From Flexibacter flexilis DSM 6793 (GTDB taxonomy: Bacteria > Bacteroidota > Bacteroidia > Cytophagales > Flexibacteraceae), in the NCBI RefSeq assembly GCF_900112255.1, contig NZ_FOLE01000001.1, positions 558,001 through 622,000 on the forward strand: a stretch of 64,000 nucleotides of DNA. Direction: 5' to 3'. Positions 44,760-53,431 of this stretch are shown piece after piece. The number at the start of each line of letters is the position of its first letter. Position 1 is the stretch's first letter. A program made the position numbers and the translations under genes. The notes beneath the pieces are model-generated. The model worked only from the letters and a program-made list of their open reading frames with translations, did not search any database and was not told the DNA's origin.

Positions 44760-45046
44760 CTTTCAGCCCTCGTTATCACTGGCTTACCTTCTACAATTGC
44801 TACTTTATAATCTATAAAATTATCCGCTTCCAACTGCGTTTCAATCGCGCGAATCAATTCATTGGCAGTAATATTAGATTTGCTTTTTGCCAGCAAATTA
44901 AGTCCAGTCAAAGGCGAATTGCGCCAATTCCCTTGATTAGTCATCATAATCGAATACACTTCTTGAGCATTCGAATTTCCTATCTTCATATCTCCATTGG
45001 CATCTGCGCCAATATCATCGTCATCGTCGTCCAGAAAATCAGCCAT
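44756..45046 (-). CDS. baseplate W/gp25-like protein (Mu gp46 position)
   Basis: 96 residues. Six Asp in a row near the start, then DMKIGNSNAQEVYSIMMTNQ and GNWRNSPLTGLNLLAKSKS, and a C-terminal alpha/beta part (RAIETQLEADNFIDYKV). The middle fits Mu gp46/gp25 small baseplate proteins (IRNSPLVGLGL-like). Positioned after the V-like gene as in Mu. Overlaps it by 8 bases. Confidence 0.65.
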   Translation of the reverse strand: MADFLDDDDDDIGADANGDMKIGNSNAQEVYSIMMTNQGNWRNSPLTGLNLLAKSKSNITANELIRAIETQLEADNFIDYKVAIVEGKPVITRAER

Positions 45047-45587
45047 GTTTTATCTTCGTATTTTCAATTTGAGAAAAATCCCCTACCTGTTTGCCTGTTA
45101 TTGCGGCTTTAAGAGCGGCCTGTAACGCAGATGCCGTACCGTTTCCAGTTTCTGGAATTGCCCCACCGTTAATTACCGATAGTATCGCCGCCAGCAATTC
45201 ATTGTTTTTTTGCAATTGCTTTTTCAGCTCATCAGCGCGAACAAACCCACCAAAACCATCGCCGTTAAATGTCATTGAATCGGCATTTAAAGCGATTTTA
45301 ACAACTTTCGAAATCGCCACAATTTGCATCACGGCATCTTGGCCATCAACAGGTGCAATAATCACGTCACTGTCTTTAGCAGGAATAAGCAACATGCCAG
45401 ATTCTTGCAGGGAAAGCAATACATCAGGATAAGTCAAATCCTCCTCTTCCACGTACACCTCGCAAGTATTGGCCGATTCATTTACACTCACAACAGTGCC
45501 GCTAATCCAAGCGGTAGGTGGTGCATTACGCTTAATGGCGGCAAGTATCGCCTCTCTAATTTGTTGAGTCGCTGCGCTCATAATCAC
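45039..45587 (-). CDS. baseplate assembly protein V-like (Mu gp45 type)
   Basis: 182 residues. N-terminal helix IREAILAAIKRNAP, then an OB-like barrel (TVVSVNESANTCEVYV through MLLIPAKDSDVIIAPVDGQDAVMQIVAIS), then a beta-helix-like segment (ALNADSMTFNGDGFGG) and a helical tail. This is the plan of gpV-type spikes, which pierce the host envelope. Start is Met1 or Met3. Confidence 0.75.
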   Translation of the reverse strand: MIMSAATQQIREAILAAIKRNAPPTAWISGTVVSVNESANTCEVYVEEEDLTYPDVLLSLQESGMLLIPAKDSDVIIAPVDGQDAVMQIVAISKVVKIALNADSMTFNGDGFGGFVRADELKKQLQKNNELLAAILSVINGGAIPETGNGTASALQAALKAAITGKQVGDFSQIENTKIKHG

Positions 45588-45738
45588 ATGATTTTACAAA
45601 AACCTTCTGCACTTGATAAACGCCCGTCGGCATTATTTCGATAGCCAAAACAGCTTCATTATAAGAGGCATATTCTTGCATTAGCAATCTCAATTTACCT
45701 TGCGAATCAAATTCCGCTACTTTAAATACCTCTCTCAT
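45556..45738 (-). CDS. hypothetical small phage protein
   Basis: 60 residues, no known family: beta-rich (REVFKVAEFDSQGKLRLLMQ) with a Cys/basic end. Its start overlaps the hub gene's stop at an ATGA junction and its end overlaps the V-like gene by 32 bases, which supports that it is translated. Confidence 0.55.
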   Translation of the reverse strand: MREVFKVAEFDSQGKLRLLMQEYASYNEAVLAIEIMPTGVYQVQKVFVKSCDYERSDSTN

Positions 45739-46697
45739 TTTGTTGCTGCTCCAATTTCTAATGTTCGCACAATTCCACCGCTATCCCATGCAAAATTTAC
45801 TGCATCGACATAGTAATTACCTTTCTTATCAGGATAATCCCTGTCGATAATCGTTACAATTTCGCCATGTTCGATATACGGCAGTCCCCACAAGTCCACT
45901 GAGCCTTTAAACCCAGCGACTTTTACTTTTTTAAGCCGCTCATTTGCGTACCGCTCGGCTTCCGATTGCGTAATCTTAGGGATTCGCATACTAATCGTTT
46001 CGCCGCCTTCGTCACCTACTACCGCTTTCACGCCTTTGCCCGATGTGACTGTTACTTTCACTTTCACATCATCAACTGCCTTAAATTCAAGGCTATGCTT
46101 ACGCACGCCCTGCGGAATATTGACTGTATATATAGGTGTCAAGTTCTGTTCAACACGTGCCAGATGCACCAGTCCGACGTACAGTTTTTTTCCGATAAAA
46201 TAAGCACTCAAACCATGCGATTCCTTGAGCTTGGCCAAACAAGATGCCACGTTCGTATTAGTGGCCTTAAACGCCCCAAGACTAATGCTGGCCGCACTAT
46301 ACGCAATGCCTTTGGGAATAATCTTAGCCAATAGCTGAGCAAGTGTACAACTTGAGAATATGCAATGCGCTGCCGTATGCTTGAGCTTGTACATGTAATC
46401 TTCGAGCAGAATCTCAATTGGTATAGTAGGCTTTACGGTAGCTACAAATCCGATAAACTCTTGCACCAGCTCATTGTCATAACCAGCATACACAGTAACA
46501 GGGTCGCCGACTTTAATTAAATCCTTAAGGTCATAGTCTTGGTCGTGAAAGTAACTTCGTGAAGCTATCTTCAGCGTGCCAGTACCGACTAAATCTTTCC
46601 ACGATTTTTTGCAAGAAAAATGGTTAATCGTGCGCAGCTCAAACTCATTACGAGTTGAGGTTTCACCGAATACCACTCTTATTTGCATCGCCAGCAT
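45735..46697 (-). CDS. tail hub protein (Mu gp44 / late control D-like)
   Basis: 320 residues. It has the feature order of tail hubs: VGTGTLKIASRSYF, a beta-barrel VGDPVTVYAGYDNELVQEFI, a central domain with IPIEILLEDYMYKLK, and a C-terminal barrel with EHGEIVTIIDRDYPDKKG and YYVDAVNFAWDSGG. Would sit between the tape measure and the V spike. Start overlaps the preceding gene's stop by one base. Confidence 0.72.
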   Translation of the reverse strand: MLAMQIRVVFGETSTRNEFELRTINHFSCKKSWKDLVGTGTLKIASRSYFHDQDYDLKDLIKVGDPVTVYAGYDNELVQEFIGFVATVKPTIPIEILLEDYMYKLKHTAAHCIFSSCTLAQLLAKIIPKGIAYSAASISLGAFKATNTNVASCLAKLKESHGLSAYFIGKKLYVGLVHLARVEQNLTPIYTVNIPQGVRKHSLEFKAVDDVKVKVTVTSGKGVKAVVGDEGGETISMRIPKITQSEAERYANERLKKVKVAGFKGSVDLWGLPYIEHGEIVTIIDRDYPDKKGNYYVDAVNFAWDSGGIVRTLEIGAATK

Positions 46698-46987
46698 TAC
46701 TTGTTGTTGATTATAATTTGCTTTTCAATTTCATAGACGCGTGTCGAGAGCGCATCTTGTTTGAGAATCACATTGTTGAGTTTTTCCGAGTAATTGAGTA
46801 TCACCTGTTCTCGAACTGCATCATTTTGCAGCAGCGTATTAGTGCGTTGGTTTAGGCTTTCTAAGTTGGCCGTGATTTCGTTGAGCGTGCGAACCAAGAA
46901 AAAGTTTGCCACTGCCATCAGTACGACTATCAGCGATTTGCCATAGCCCCAAATATCTTCAGTTAATTGTCTTGCGTTTGCCGTCAT
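46697..46987 (-). CDS. small membrane protein with coiled coil
   Basis: 96 residues. One transmembrane helix (SLIVVLMAVANFFLV, about 18-33) and then a long amphipathic coil (about 36-90, ITANLESLNQRTNTLLQND). Function unknown; between DUF6046 and hub genes in the tail operon, with overlapping ends on both sides. Confidence 0.55.
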   Translation of the reverse strand: MTANARQLTEDIWGYGKSLIVVLMAVANFFLVRTLNEITANLESLNQRTNTLLQNDAVREQVILNYSEKLNNVILKQDALSTRVYEIEKQIIINNK

Positions 46988-47736
46988 TTTCGCTTGAATA
47001 GTTTATTCGTTTTTACATACAACTCCTGTGCTTGCGCAGAAGCTGCCGAAATTTGAAAAGGGATAACATTCGGTGCATCTTCTATTACCCCAATGGTGAT
47101 TTTCTTGATGTCAATGCTTCTGATTTTAAGTATGTTAAACATCAATCCTGAGACATCAACACTGGCAGCAATATTCTCCCATGCCTGCAAATTTCTGATT
47201 TCGTCTTCGGGGAATACATCACAAGCCATCATGCCACTTTGTTTAGTTTCCGTGATAAGCAGGCCGCGAATCGTAATTTCCCAATCCGAGAAGCCGTACA
47301 GCTCTCTTATCGAACCTACGCCGCCATTGATAGGTGTTTCGGCGATACGTTTATCCCGCGAAAACTCGCAGAATGTTGTCGCGGGCAATTGGTATGTTTT
47401 ATAATCCACTGACTTCAGCGAACCGTCGGGCGCGAATACATTGTACTTTTTACCCCCAAATGATACAGGCATCATAATCGGTGTGCCGTACAATGTTCGG
47501 GGCAAATCACCCGAAACCACTTGTGGCGCAACATCACCGAGTTCGAAAACAATCGGCTGGCGCGTGTCTTCATTGGGCGGTATTTCATAGACATTACCCA
47601 AGAGCTTGTCCAGCCTATCGGCTGCCGCATCACGTACACCTTCGATTTTATAAACCACCGCATTTGCCAGCGATGGGAATACTTGCCCTACTACCTTATC
47701 GACCGTATAATTTTTGATTACTACTTTATCATCCAT
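46984..47736 (-). CDS. DUF6046-type phage tail protein
   Basis: 250 residues. I recognise the Bacteroidota phage family DUF6046 from LPRTLYGTPIMMPVSFGGKKY and the GFSDWEITIRGLLI segment. It lies directly after the tape measure gene, as does Mu gene 43 (DNA circulation/gpN type), so it may be the equivalent distal tail part. Function inferred from position. Confidence 0.68.
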   Translation of the reverse strand: MDDKVVIKNYTVDKVVGQVFPSLANAVVYKIEGVRDAAADRLDKLLGNVYEIPPNEDTRQPIVFELGDVAPQVVSGDLPRTLYGTPIMMPVSFGGKKYNVFAPDGSLKSVDYKTYQLPATTFCEFSRDKRIAETPINGGVGSIRELYGFSDWEITIRGLLITETKQSGMMACDVFPEDEIRNLQAWENIAASVDVSGLMFNILKIRSIDIKKITIGVIEDAPNVIPFQISAASAQAQELYVKTNKLFKRK

Positions 47737-49762
47737 TGCTCATAATGATTTCAGCGTCATTCAGTGCCGCCACTACAACTCGTGCGATTTTGTTTTCCAA
47801 ATCATCCAGTCCTTGCGTAATAGTGCTTGATACGTGATTAGATACTTCTATCTTATCAATTCGCAGATTCACAATTCTTGCTTTTGTATCGCCACCAACT
47901 TCTGTCTTTTTCGGAGCCTTGGTATCAATTTTTTTGGCATTAGCATCAACTTCAGGCTTTGCGATTGGGTTTTGAATCCCAGTCGGATAGGCTGTCAGTG
48001 CCTGCGGAGTAAGCAATTGACCCGCAACCCCAACAGCCACAGGAGCAGATGTTCCAGTCGCTGGATTCTCAATCACTGGCGCGGCGATAGTAACGGGGTT
48101 ACTGAACAAGCCCTTGACATTCTGCCAAACCTCCACAATCTTTCCCCATAGCTTGCCAAACCAGTCAATAATGCCGCCAAATACATCTGAGGCCCAAGTC
48201 TTAAGCGAAGGGAATAAGTAATCAACAACTTGCCAAAGAATTCCGAATGGTGATAGCTTAATCACCCAGACCGTAAAATTTTTGATAAATCCCCATATCT
48301 CATCCCAATAAGTGTATAGCAAAGCCAATGCACCCACAACCGCCACGATTCCAAGCACAACCAGCCCCAACGGATTCGCATTCATTGCGATGTTTAGGCC
48401 CCACTGTGCAGCCGTAGCCGTAATAAGTGAGGCCACGTAAGAACCGATACCAGTCAGAGCAGTCAAGACGTATTGCCCACCCGCTTTTAATGCGTTTAAG
48501 CCTGATGTCCAAGTGCTTAATGCAAATGCTTTGACTGACACAGCAGCCGTAGCATATTTGGCCTTCGCAAAATCAACCATCGTATTGGCGGCGGCCATCG
48601 CTGGCGCAAATTGGCTTAGGAATAACAACGAGCTTGAACCAACCTGAACAAATGGCAGCATGCCCGATGTAGCATTAAAGATGGAGATTCCCCAGTCTTT
48701 AAATTGCGCATTAATCCGAGCCATTCGGCCTTCGTGCGTATTCAAGTTAGCATTCGCTGTCACTACTGCTTGATTAGTCCCTGTAATTTGCTTTTGCAGG
48801 TCTTCTTGATATTGAATAGTACTCAGCAATGTAGTTGCCGCAGCTGAATTTTCAGTACCAAAAAAATGAGTAACCAAAGCTGAATCCTTCTGAATTTTTG
48901 TTAGCTCTTTCAGTCGCTCGGTAAATGGCAGTGCTTTATTCGACAACTTATCAATATTAACACCTGCTGCAATAAGGCTTTCTTGCGTATCCTTGGGCAA
49001 GAATCGACCTTTTCCCATCGTTGCTATCACATTGCGCAACGCTGTACCAGCCTCTGCGCCAAATTTACTTTTAGTACCTAATGCTTGAATAGCAGCATTC
49101 GTTTCAATAAATGATACATTAGCGTTATATGCCTCAGAACCTGCGACTTTCAATGAAGCACTAATAGCTGTAACATCAGCAGAGCCAGCATTTGTAGCAG
49201 CCGCCATGATGTTCATATATTCGGTCATGGTTTTCGCTGCTTGCGTAGGATTATTCAAATCTGCACCAAATTGCAATAATGCTGTATTAAGCGCATCAGT
49301 AGCTCCTATTGCATCACCTTTCATATTAAGAGACAGTATCTGCACATTTTCGCCCATCGCTTGTAGAGCTACGTCGTTCTGTGCGATTTGCGGCCCAAGT
49401 TGCGAAAGAATAGATGTATAAGATTCAACAGCCCGAGACGCATCACCGCCAAACTTAAGCGCAGTTTCGCGTGCTTTTTGTCCTATATTATCAAGCCCAG
49501 CACCTGTTTGACCTGTCATACCTGACAGTTCAGCTAATTGGCTTTGAAATGCGACACCTGGTGCCGTCATGCTATCTAATGCACCTGCTGTACTGGTAAT
49601 CGCATCGCGCATCTGGTTGAATAGAAATGCTTTGCCAGCAGCTTTCTCCAGTGCCGAGCCAAACGAGTTACTCGCTTTTTCAGCACCAGCCAAACCAGCC
49701 GTAACGCCACCCAAAGGCTTTGTTACCTGGTCCACTAATCGGAGAATGAATTCTGCTACCAT
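47729..49762 (-). CDS. tail tape measure protein
   Basis: 677-residue tape measure (TP901 family), which sets tail length and is ejected with DNA. Helical N-terminal part with AELSGMTGQTGAGLDNIG, QKARETALKFGGDASRA and GTALRNVIATMGKG, then two or three hydrophobic segments (about 370-500, e.g. NPLGLVVLGIVAVVGALALL) and a low-complexity Pro/Ala region (about 570-640). The start overlaps nothing; it lies 7 bases after the stop of the frameshifted chaperone extension. Confidence 0.9.
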   Translation of the reverse strand: MVAEFILRLVDQVTKPLGGVTAGLAGAEKASNSFGSALEKAAGKAFLFNQMRDAITSTAGALDSMTAPGVAFQSQLAELSGMTGQTGAGLDNIGQKARETALKFGGDASRAVESYTSILSQLGPQIAQNDVALQAMGENVQILSLNMKGDAIGATDALNTALLQFGADLNNPTQAAKTMTEYMNIMAAATNAGSADVTAISASLKVAGSEAYNANVSFIETNAAIQALGTKSKFGAEAGTALRNVIATMGKGRFLPKDTQESLIAAGVNIDKLSNKALPFTERLKELTKIQKDSALVTHFFGTENSAAATTLLSTIQYQEDLQKQITGTNQAVVTANANLNTHEGRMARINAQFKDWGISIFNATSGMLPFVQVGSSSLLFLSQFAPAMAAANTMVDFAKAKYATAAVSVKAFALSTWTSGLNALKAGGQYVLTALTGIGSYVASLITATAAQWGLNIAMNANPLGLVVLGIVAVVGALALLYTYWDEIWGFIKNFTVWVIKLSPFGILWQVVDYLFPSLKTWASDVFGGIIDWFGKLWGKIVEVWQNVKGLFSNPVTIAAPVIENPATGTSAPVAVGVAGQLLTPQALTAYPTGIQNPIAKPEVDANAKKIDTKAPKKTEVGGDTKARIVNLRIDKIEVSNHVSSTITQGLDDLENKIARVVVAALNDAEIIMSNG

Positions 49763-49769
49763 TGCTTAT

Positions 49770-50003
49770 TTAATCTTTTTTACCAAACGCCTCTGCTATT
49801 ACTTCATGCAATAGGTTCTTGTAGTACTGCCGCTGATAGGTGAGCATAAAGCTCAATTCAGCCCATTTTTGAGCCAGCTCTTCATCTGTATAGTCTTCTG
49901 GCTGGCCCCCGTAATGATAACGCAGCAGTGCGTACATTCGTCGCCAGCTATCGTTTTCACTATCACTACTGATAGCAGCCCACTCAAAGACTTCTGCTAT
50001 AGC
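49770..50003 (-). CDS. GT extension of the tail assembly chaperone (by -1 frameshift)
   Basis: A 77-codon frame without its own start, continuous with the -1 frame after the slippery site at 50003-50009. It reads AIAEVFEWAAISSDSENDSW, then a middle part with MYALLRYHYGGQPEDYTDEE and AQKWAELSFMLTYQRQYY, and ends ...VIAEAFGKKD with TAA at 49772-49770. The acidic/aromatic content and position before the tape measure are those of the T part of G-T tail chaperones. The fusion is 191 residues (114 + 77). It fills a stretch otherwise without a gene. Confidence 0.82.
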   Translation of the reverse strand, partial: AIAEVFEWAAISSDSENDSWRRMYALLRYHYGGQPEDYTDEELAQKWAELSFMLTYQRQYYKNLLHEVIAEAFGKKD

Positions 50004-50009
50004 TTTTTT
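49972..50009 (-). promoter_or_regulatory. programmed -1 ribosomal frameshift site with stem-loop
   Basis: Slippery heptamer A AAA AAG at 50009-50003 (minus strand), the same as in E. coli dnaX, within the codons ACG AAA AAA AAG. Two codons later the zero frame ends (CTA TAG). A 7-bp stem ATAGCAG / CTGCTAT (50000-49994 with 49978-49972) could stimulate, though its two-base spacer is shorter than usual. Confidence 0.8.
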
Positions 50010-50344
50010 TTCGTCTCAAAAAGCAATTGGCATTGTTCGTTGAGCGCGAAATACACACTATCATCTTGTTCTGCGATATCTAAGTCGCCAGCAAGCACAC
50101 ATGAATTGATAGCCAGCTCTTGAATCTTAGTCACCCAACCAGCCTTACGTTCCGCCGCAATCTCTGCGATTGCATTGACTTGCTCTTTCGTCGGAGCGTG
50201 AATAAAAAATTCAACATAACCTGATTCGCTAAACTCAGATTCAAATTTTACAACTCCAATTTTGCGGCGTTGCTTATCTTTTGACTGCCAATCTTCAATA
50301 TCAGATGGCAATATTGATTTTGGTTTTTTCGTATTTAAAGCCAT
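49997..50344 (-). CDS. tail assembly chaperone, short form (gpG/Mu gp41-like)
   Basis: 115-residue zero-frame product, ending ...ETKKKL. Seen: an N-terminal lysine-rich start (NTKKPKSILPSDIEDWQ), a beta-rich part (VVKFESEFSESGYVEFFIHA), and helices with EQVNAIAEIAAERKAGW. Together with the frameshifted form it should coat the tape measure during tail assembly, as in lambda G/GT and Mu 41. The gene order tube, chaperone, tape measure fits. Confidence 0.82.
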   Translation of the reverse strand: MALNTKKPKSILPSDIEDWQSKDKQRRKIGVVKFESEFSESGYVEFFIHAPTKEQVNAIAEIAAERKAGWVTKIQELAINSCVLAGDLDIAEQDDSVYFALNEQCQLLFETKKKL

Positions 50345-50363
50345 TATATAGGGGGATTAATTG

Positions 50364-50792
50364 TTATTTAACATTCCAATCAACAGAGATGCAAGTGATG
50401 GGCATTTTACACCATATCTCGCCTTCTCCTTGTTTCAAGTCGCGAACGGACTCATTAAAGTTACAGTTGCGAACAATGTCTTTGTAAAATTCGCTTCCAT
50501 ACTCGTATTGTACGATTACATCAAATTGAAGCTGCTGAATCCTCAAACCGCCTGCTAATGCACTTTGAATTGCTTGTACCTCTTCCCAGAGTAATTCAAT
50601 TTCACACTTCGCTTTATAATTTTTCCGAGCCTTGCCAACTGGCATTGCGCCAGCACCATAGGCCACCTCAGTCGGCCACTCGTCGGAGTACGACAGTGAT
50701 TTTATCCCCACGACATCGCGGCCAAGAATGTTGATTGTGATTTGATTCCAGCCTGTCAGTTCACCAAAACGGTTATTGTTAATCGTTGCCAT
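50364..50792 (-). CDS. phage tail tube protein
   Basis: 142 residues, beta-sandwich character: WNQITINILGRDVVGIKSLS, then NYKAKCEIELLWEEVQAIQ and ITCISVDWNVK at the end. Position directly after the sheath identifies it as the inner tail tube (Mu gpM equivalent). The sheath stop and this start share one base (TAATG). Confidence 0.78.
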   Translation of the reverse strand: MATINNNRFGELTGWNQITINILGRDVVGIKSLSYSDEWPTEVAYGAGAMPVGKARKNYKAKCEIELLWEEVQAIQSALAGGLRIQQLQFDVIVQYEYGSEFYKDIVRNCNFNESVRDLKQGEGEIWCKMPITCISVDWNVK

Positions 50793-52072
50793 TAGCTGAT
50801 TTTTTTGACCGCACCAATAGTGCCTGTTAAAGTTCTTAGAATTCCATTGCGCACATATTGGATGCTCATGGTGATACCATTTTGCGCCAACACGTCCTGC
50901 TCCACAGGTATAGTTAAAACGGGATTACCGCTTAACTCATTGGCTAATGCCATCACGCTCAAAGCCTTTTCGCCTTTATTTTTCAAGTAAGTAACCCATG
51001 TACTCAATAGGTTACCTGTAGTAGCATCGACTTCTACATTGCCTTTCATATTCGGCAACAACGCAGCGCGAGCGATACGGGCTGCTTTATTCCATACGCG
51101 ATTATCTTCGATGTAGGCATAATCACTGGTTACAGATGCGGCGGTATGGGAGTCCGAGAAATAGACACCATCATACCCTTCATAAACGCCTGCATAGATA
51201 TAGCCTTTGCTGTCCAATGCCGTTTTTTGAGCATTAGACAAAGCAGAATAAGCCGTACCATTGGTAAGTGATGCCGTCAGCCACCATTCCCGCGAAATAC
51301 GGGTAAGTGGATAGCTCTCCACGCCCAGCCACGCCGATGGTTTATTCTCAATGGCTACCGAGCCAACACACTCAGATACTTTGCGGACGGCCACCATCCC
51401 CAAAAATGAGCCTACTTCGGCGTATCCAGCGTAAGCCGAATCTAAGGCAGCGATAACGGGGTCTTGAGCTACGAGTGCAGAGCAGTATTCTGTGCCAATG
51501 TCGCGCCAAGAGGCAGCATCAGCAATCGGTTCACCTGGCTCTAATCGCGTTTCAAAAACGATGTTGTCCACATAAATTTTATCATCAAACAAATCTTTGC
51601 ATAACAAATCAGCTTTCAAAGCAGCCGCCTGAACATCGGCATCGACACCATTGTCGTATGCGTGACCATAGCCAACAATGGCATTTCTGAGAATCCCAAC
51701 GCACTTGAGCTTACGGCCGTGCACATCAGAACGCAAGAGCTTCTTCAGATAATCATTGGCCAAATCGCACATGTTTTCAAACGTAACAGAGCGCGATACG
51801 CCCATAATGAAAAGTGTTCCGTTGGGTGCATATTCAAAAAAACGTTCGATGTGATGGTGCAACAATAGATGATTATTCGCATCGTACGAAGCGGTCAAGC
51901 CAAGCGTATCTTCAGCGTAAGCAAGTGAATCTACCTTATAAACTGTGCCAAGCTCAAATCCTGATACAGCGACTGCGCCACACAGTAAACCCATGTAGCC
52001 CTCATCGCTTACACCAGTTCTACCTAAACCGCCTTGCGATTTGGTGAACGAAGGTCCTGAAAATGAGTGCAT
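50792..52072 (-). CDS. contractile tail sheath protein, DUF2586 family
   Basis: 426 residues. Seen: MHSFSGPSFTKSQGGLGRTG at the start, DEGYMGLLCGAVAVSG, the central VGYGHAYDNGVDADVQAAAL region, GVYEGYDGVYFSDSHTA, and the beta-rich end VRNGILRTLTGTIGAVK. I recognise this as the DUF2586 sheath family found in Bacteroidota phages. Together with the tube it shows the phage is a myovirus. Confidence 0.82.
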   Translation of the reverse strand: MHSFSGPSFTKSQGGLGRTGVSDEGYMGLLCGAVAVSGFELGTVYKVDSLAYAEDTLGLTASYDANNHLLLHHHIERFFEYAPNGTLFIMGVSRSVTFENMCDLANDYLKKLLRSDVHGRKLKCVGILRNAIVGYGHAYDNGVDADVQAAALKADLLCKDLFDDKIYVDNIVFETRLEPGEPIADAASWRDIGTEYCSALVAQDPVIAALDSAYAGYAEVGSFLGMVAVRKVSECVGSVAIENKPSAWLGVESYPLTRISREWWLTASLTNGTAYSALSNAQKTALDSKGYIYAGVYEGYDGVYFSDSHTAASVTSDYAYIEDNRVWNKAARIARAALLPNMKGNVEVDATTGNLLSTWVTYLKNKGEKALSVMALANELSGNPVLTIPVEQDVLAQNGITMSIQYVRNGILRTLTGTIGAVKKIS

Positions 52073-52386
52073 TATTTCTTAGTTTTATTAGATTTGTGTT
52101 CTTCAGCAGGCACTTCAGCAGATACATCAGCAGGTACACTGGTGTCAATGATTGCTAATGGGTCAGCATCGGGCGCAAGCTCTATTGCCTCTTGCGCGGC
52201 ATAAGACTCATTAATAATAGTGTACAGCTCAAGTTTGCTTTGGCGCGCATGCAATTGCGCAGCATTCAAGGCCGACGGTTCGAACAGATTGCCGTCAATT
52301 GTGCCATAGCATTTTTCAAGATTTGGATTCCTTGCAAAAACCTCATCTATGGCTTTTTGCTTCAGTTGATTTACAGAAATGTCCAT
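52072..52386 (-). CDS. hypothetical phage protein upstream of sheath
   Basis: 104 residues from the ATG at 52386 (MDISVNQLKQ); the frame is open to 52464 but that part overlaps the spanin-like gene's end more deeply and lacks sense. Helical, with an Ala/Pro/Lys-rich tail (ADVSAEVPAEEHKSNKTKK). It could be a head-tail joining or scaffolding protein; no family recognised. The stop shares one base with the sheath start. Confidence 0.55.
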   Translation of the reverse strand: MDISVNQLKQKAIDEVFARNPNLEKCYGTIDGNLFEPSALNAAQLHARQSKLELYTIINESYAAQEAIELAPDADPLAIIDTSVPADVSAEVPAEEHKSNKTKK

Positions 52387-52901
52387 CGTTTTTTTATCAA
52401 TAAGTATATGATAATCAAGATAATCAATATAAGAAAAGCCCAACGTAAGGCTTTGTCGTACCAATAAGCGTGATAGACAATCACAGGTACTTTTTCACGC
52501 CGAATTACCTCCCTAACCGTTGCCGAATCCGATGTATGTAGCTTGAGCTTTTCGATAAGTTTGTCACGCACGAACAACTCTCGTTTTAACGAATCAGATT
52601 TACAATCAACTGAAATTCTACCGCTTGTATCAATGGATACACTCAGCTTACCAGCCGTTGCTTGTACGGTTTGGCCGTAATTACGTGGCGGTTTATAAGG
52701 CAATTGCCCAACGTACTGAAGGCTTTGGCCTGGAGTCCAGACCGTTATAGGTCGCAACAAATCCGTCTCCCTCACCGATAGCGAATCAACATTCGCGCTG
52801 GTAATTGATTGTTGCTGGCGGCGGCAAGCAAGCCCACCAACCGCCAACAAAATCACCCCTACTACTACGAAACTAATCCTACTTACACGTATTGTCTTCA
52901 T
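52371..52901 (-). CDS. candidate unimolecular spanin (lipoprotein with C-terminal membrane helix)
   Basis: 176 residues from the ATG at 52901. N-terminal signal-like segment (ISFVVVGVILLAVGGLAC) with a Cys that could be lipidated, although the -3 residue is not the usual Leu; then a periplasmic part with beta strands and a helix (SDSLKRELFVRDKLIEKLKL); and a C-terminal hydrophobic helix (AFLILIILIIIYLLIKKR, about 154-171). Lipid anchor at one end plus membrane helix at the other is the plan of u-spanins such as phage T1 gp11. It lies directly after the endolysin (ATGA overlap) in a lysis cassette. Confidence 0.6.
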   Translation of the reverse strand: MKTIRVSRISFVVVGVILLAVGGLACRRQQQSITSANVDSLSVRETDLLRPITVWTPGQSLQYVGQLPYKPPRNYGQTVQATAGKLSVSIDTSGRISVDCKSDSLKRELFVRDKLIEKLKLHTSDSATVREVIRREKVPVIVYHAYWYDKALRWAFLILIILIIIYLLIKKRWTFL

Positions 52902-53431
52902 CGGACACCTCCAGTCCAGCGAGATACCGCAGCGATGACACCAATAGGGCGGCGACGGCAATACACGCCATCACCTTCGCGAGAGCCAGCCATGTTCGTG
53001 TTACCTTCCACCGTAACAACAGACTTGCGACCCCACTCATGCACGAATCCTATATGGCTGATTCGCTGTGATTTGCCAAATCTGAACCCGACACAATCGC
53101 CAGTGCGTGGCTGACCTATTGGTTTGGTCGGTGTCCATATTATTTTTTGGTCGGGAAACCAAGCGGCTGCCCAAGCGTTATTATTCGTTTTAAAATCGCA
53201 ACTCGTTAGGCAGTAATTGACAAACGCGGCGCACCACGAATAGCCAGTGCCAAGCCCGCACGTTCGCAGGTATTGGGCTACTGCTTTGCCGTCATTGCGG
53301 CCAGTCGCTTCTCTTACGCCGACTTGAGAGAGATACGTTTTTTCTACACAAGCTAAATCGCCAGCAGATTGGCAATGACTGTTAGTATGTACAAGGAGAG
53401 CAAGCCAAGCGAGAATAATTGCCTTTGCCAT
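52898..53431 (-). CDS. endolysin, CHAP-type cysteine amidase/peptidase
   Basis: 177 residues. N-terminal hydrophobic signal (AKAIILAWLALLVHTNSHCQ), then VGVREATGRNDGKAVAQYL, the catalytic Cys in GYSWCAAFVNYCL (about 67), and the catalytic His in RISHIGFVHEWG (about 124), followed by VVTVEGNT. This is the CHAP plan of peptidoglycan hydrolases, here exported through a signal peptide. Start codon overlaps the holin-like gene by about 79 bases; stop overlaps the spanin-like start (ATGA). Confidence 0.82.
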   Translation of the reverse strand: MAKAIILAWLALLVHTNSHCQSAGDLACVEKTYLSQVGVREATGRNDGKAVAQYLRTCGLGTGYSWCAAFVNYCLTSCDFKTNNNAWAAAWFPDQKIIWTPTKPIGQPRTGDCVGFRFGKSQRISHIGFVHEWGRKSVVTVEGNTNMAGSREGDGVYCRRRPIGVIAAVSRWTGGVR

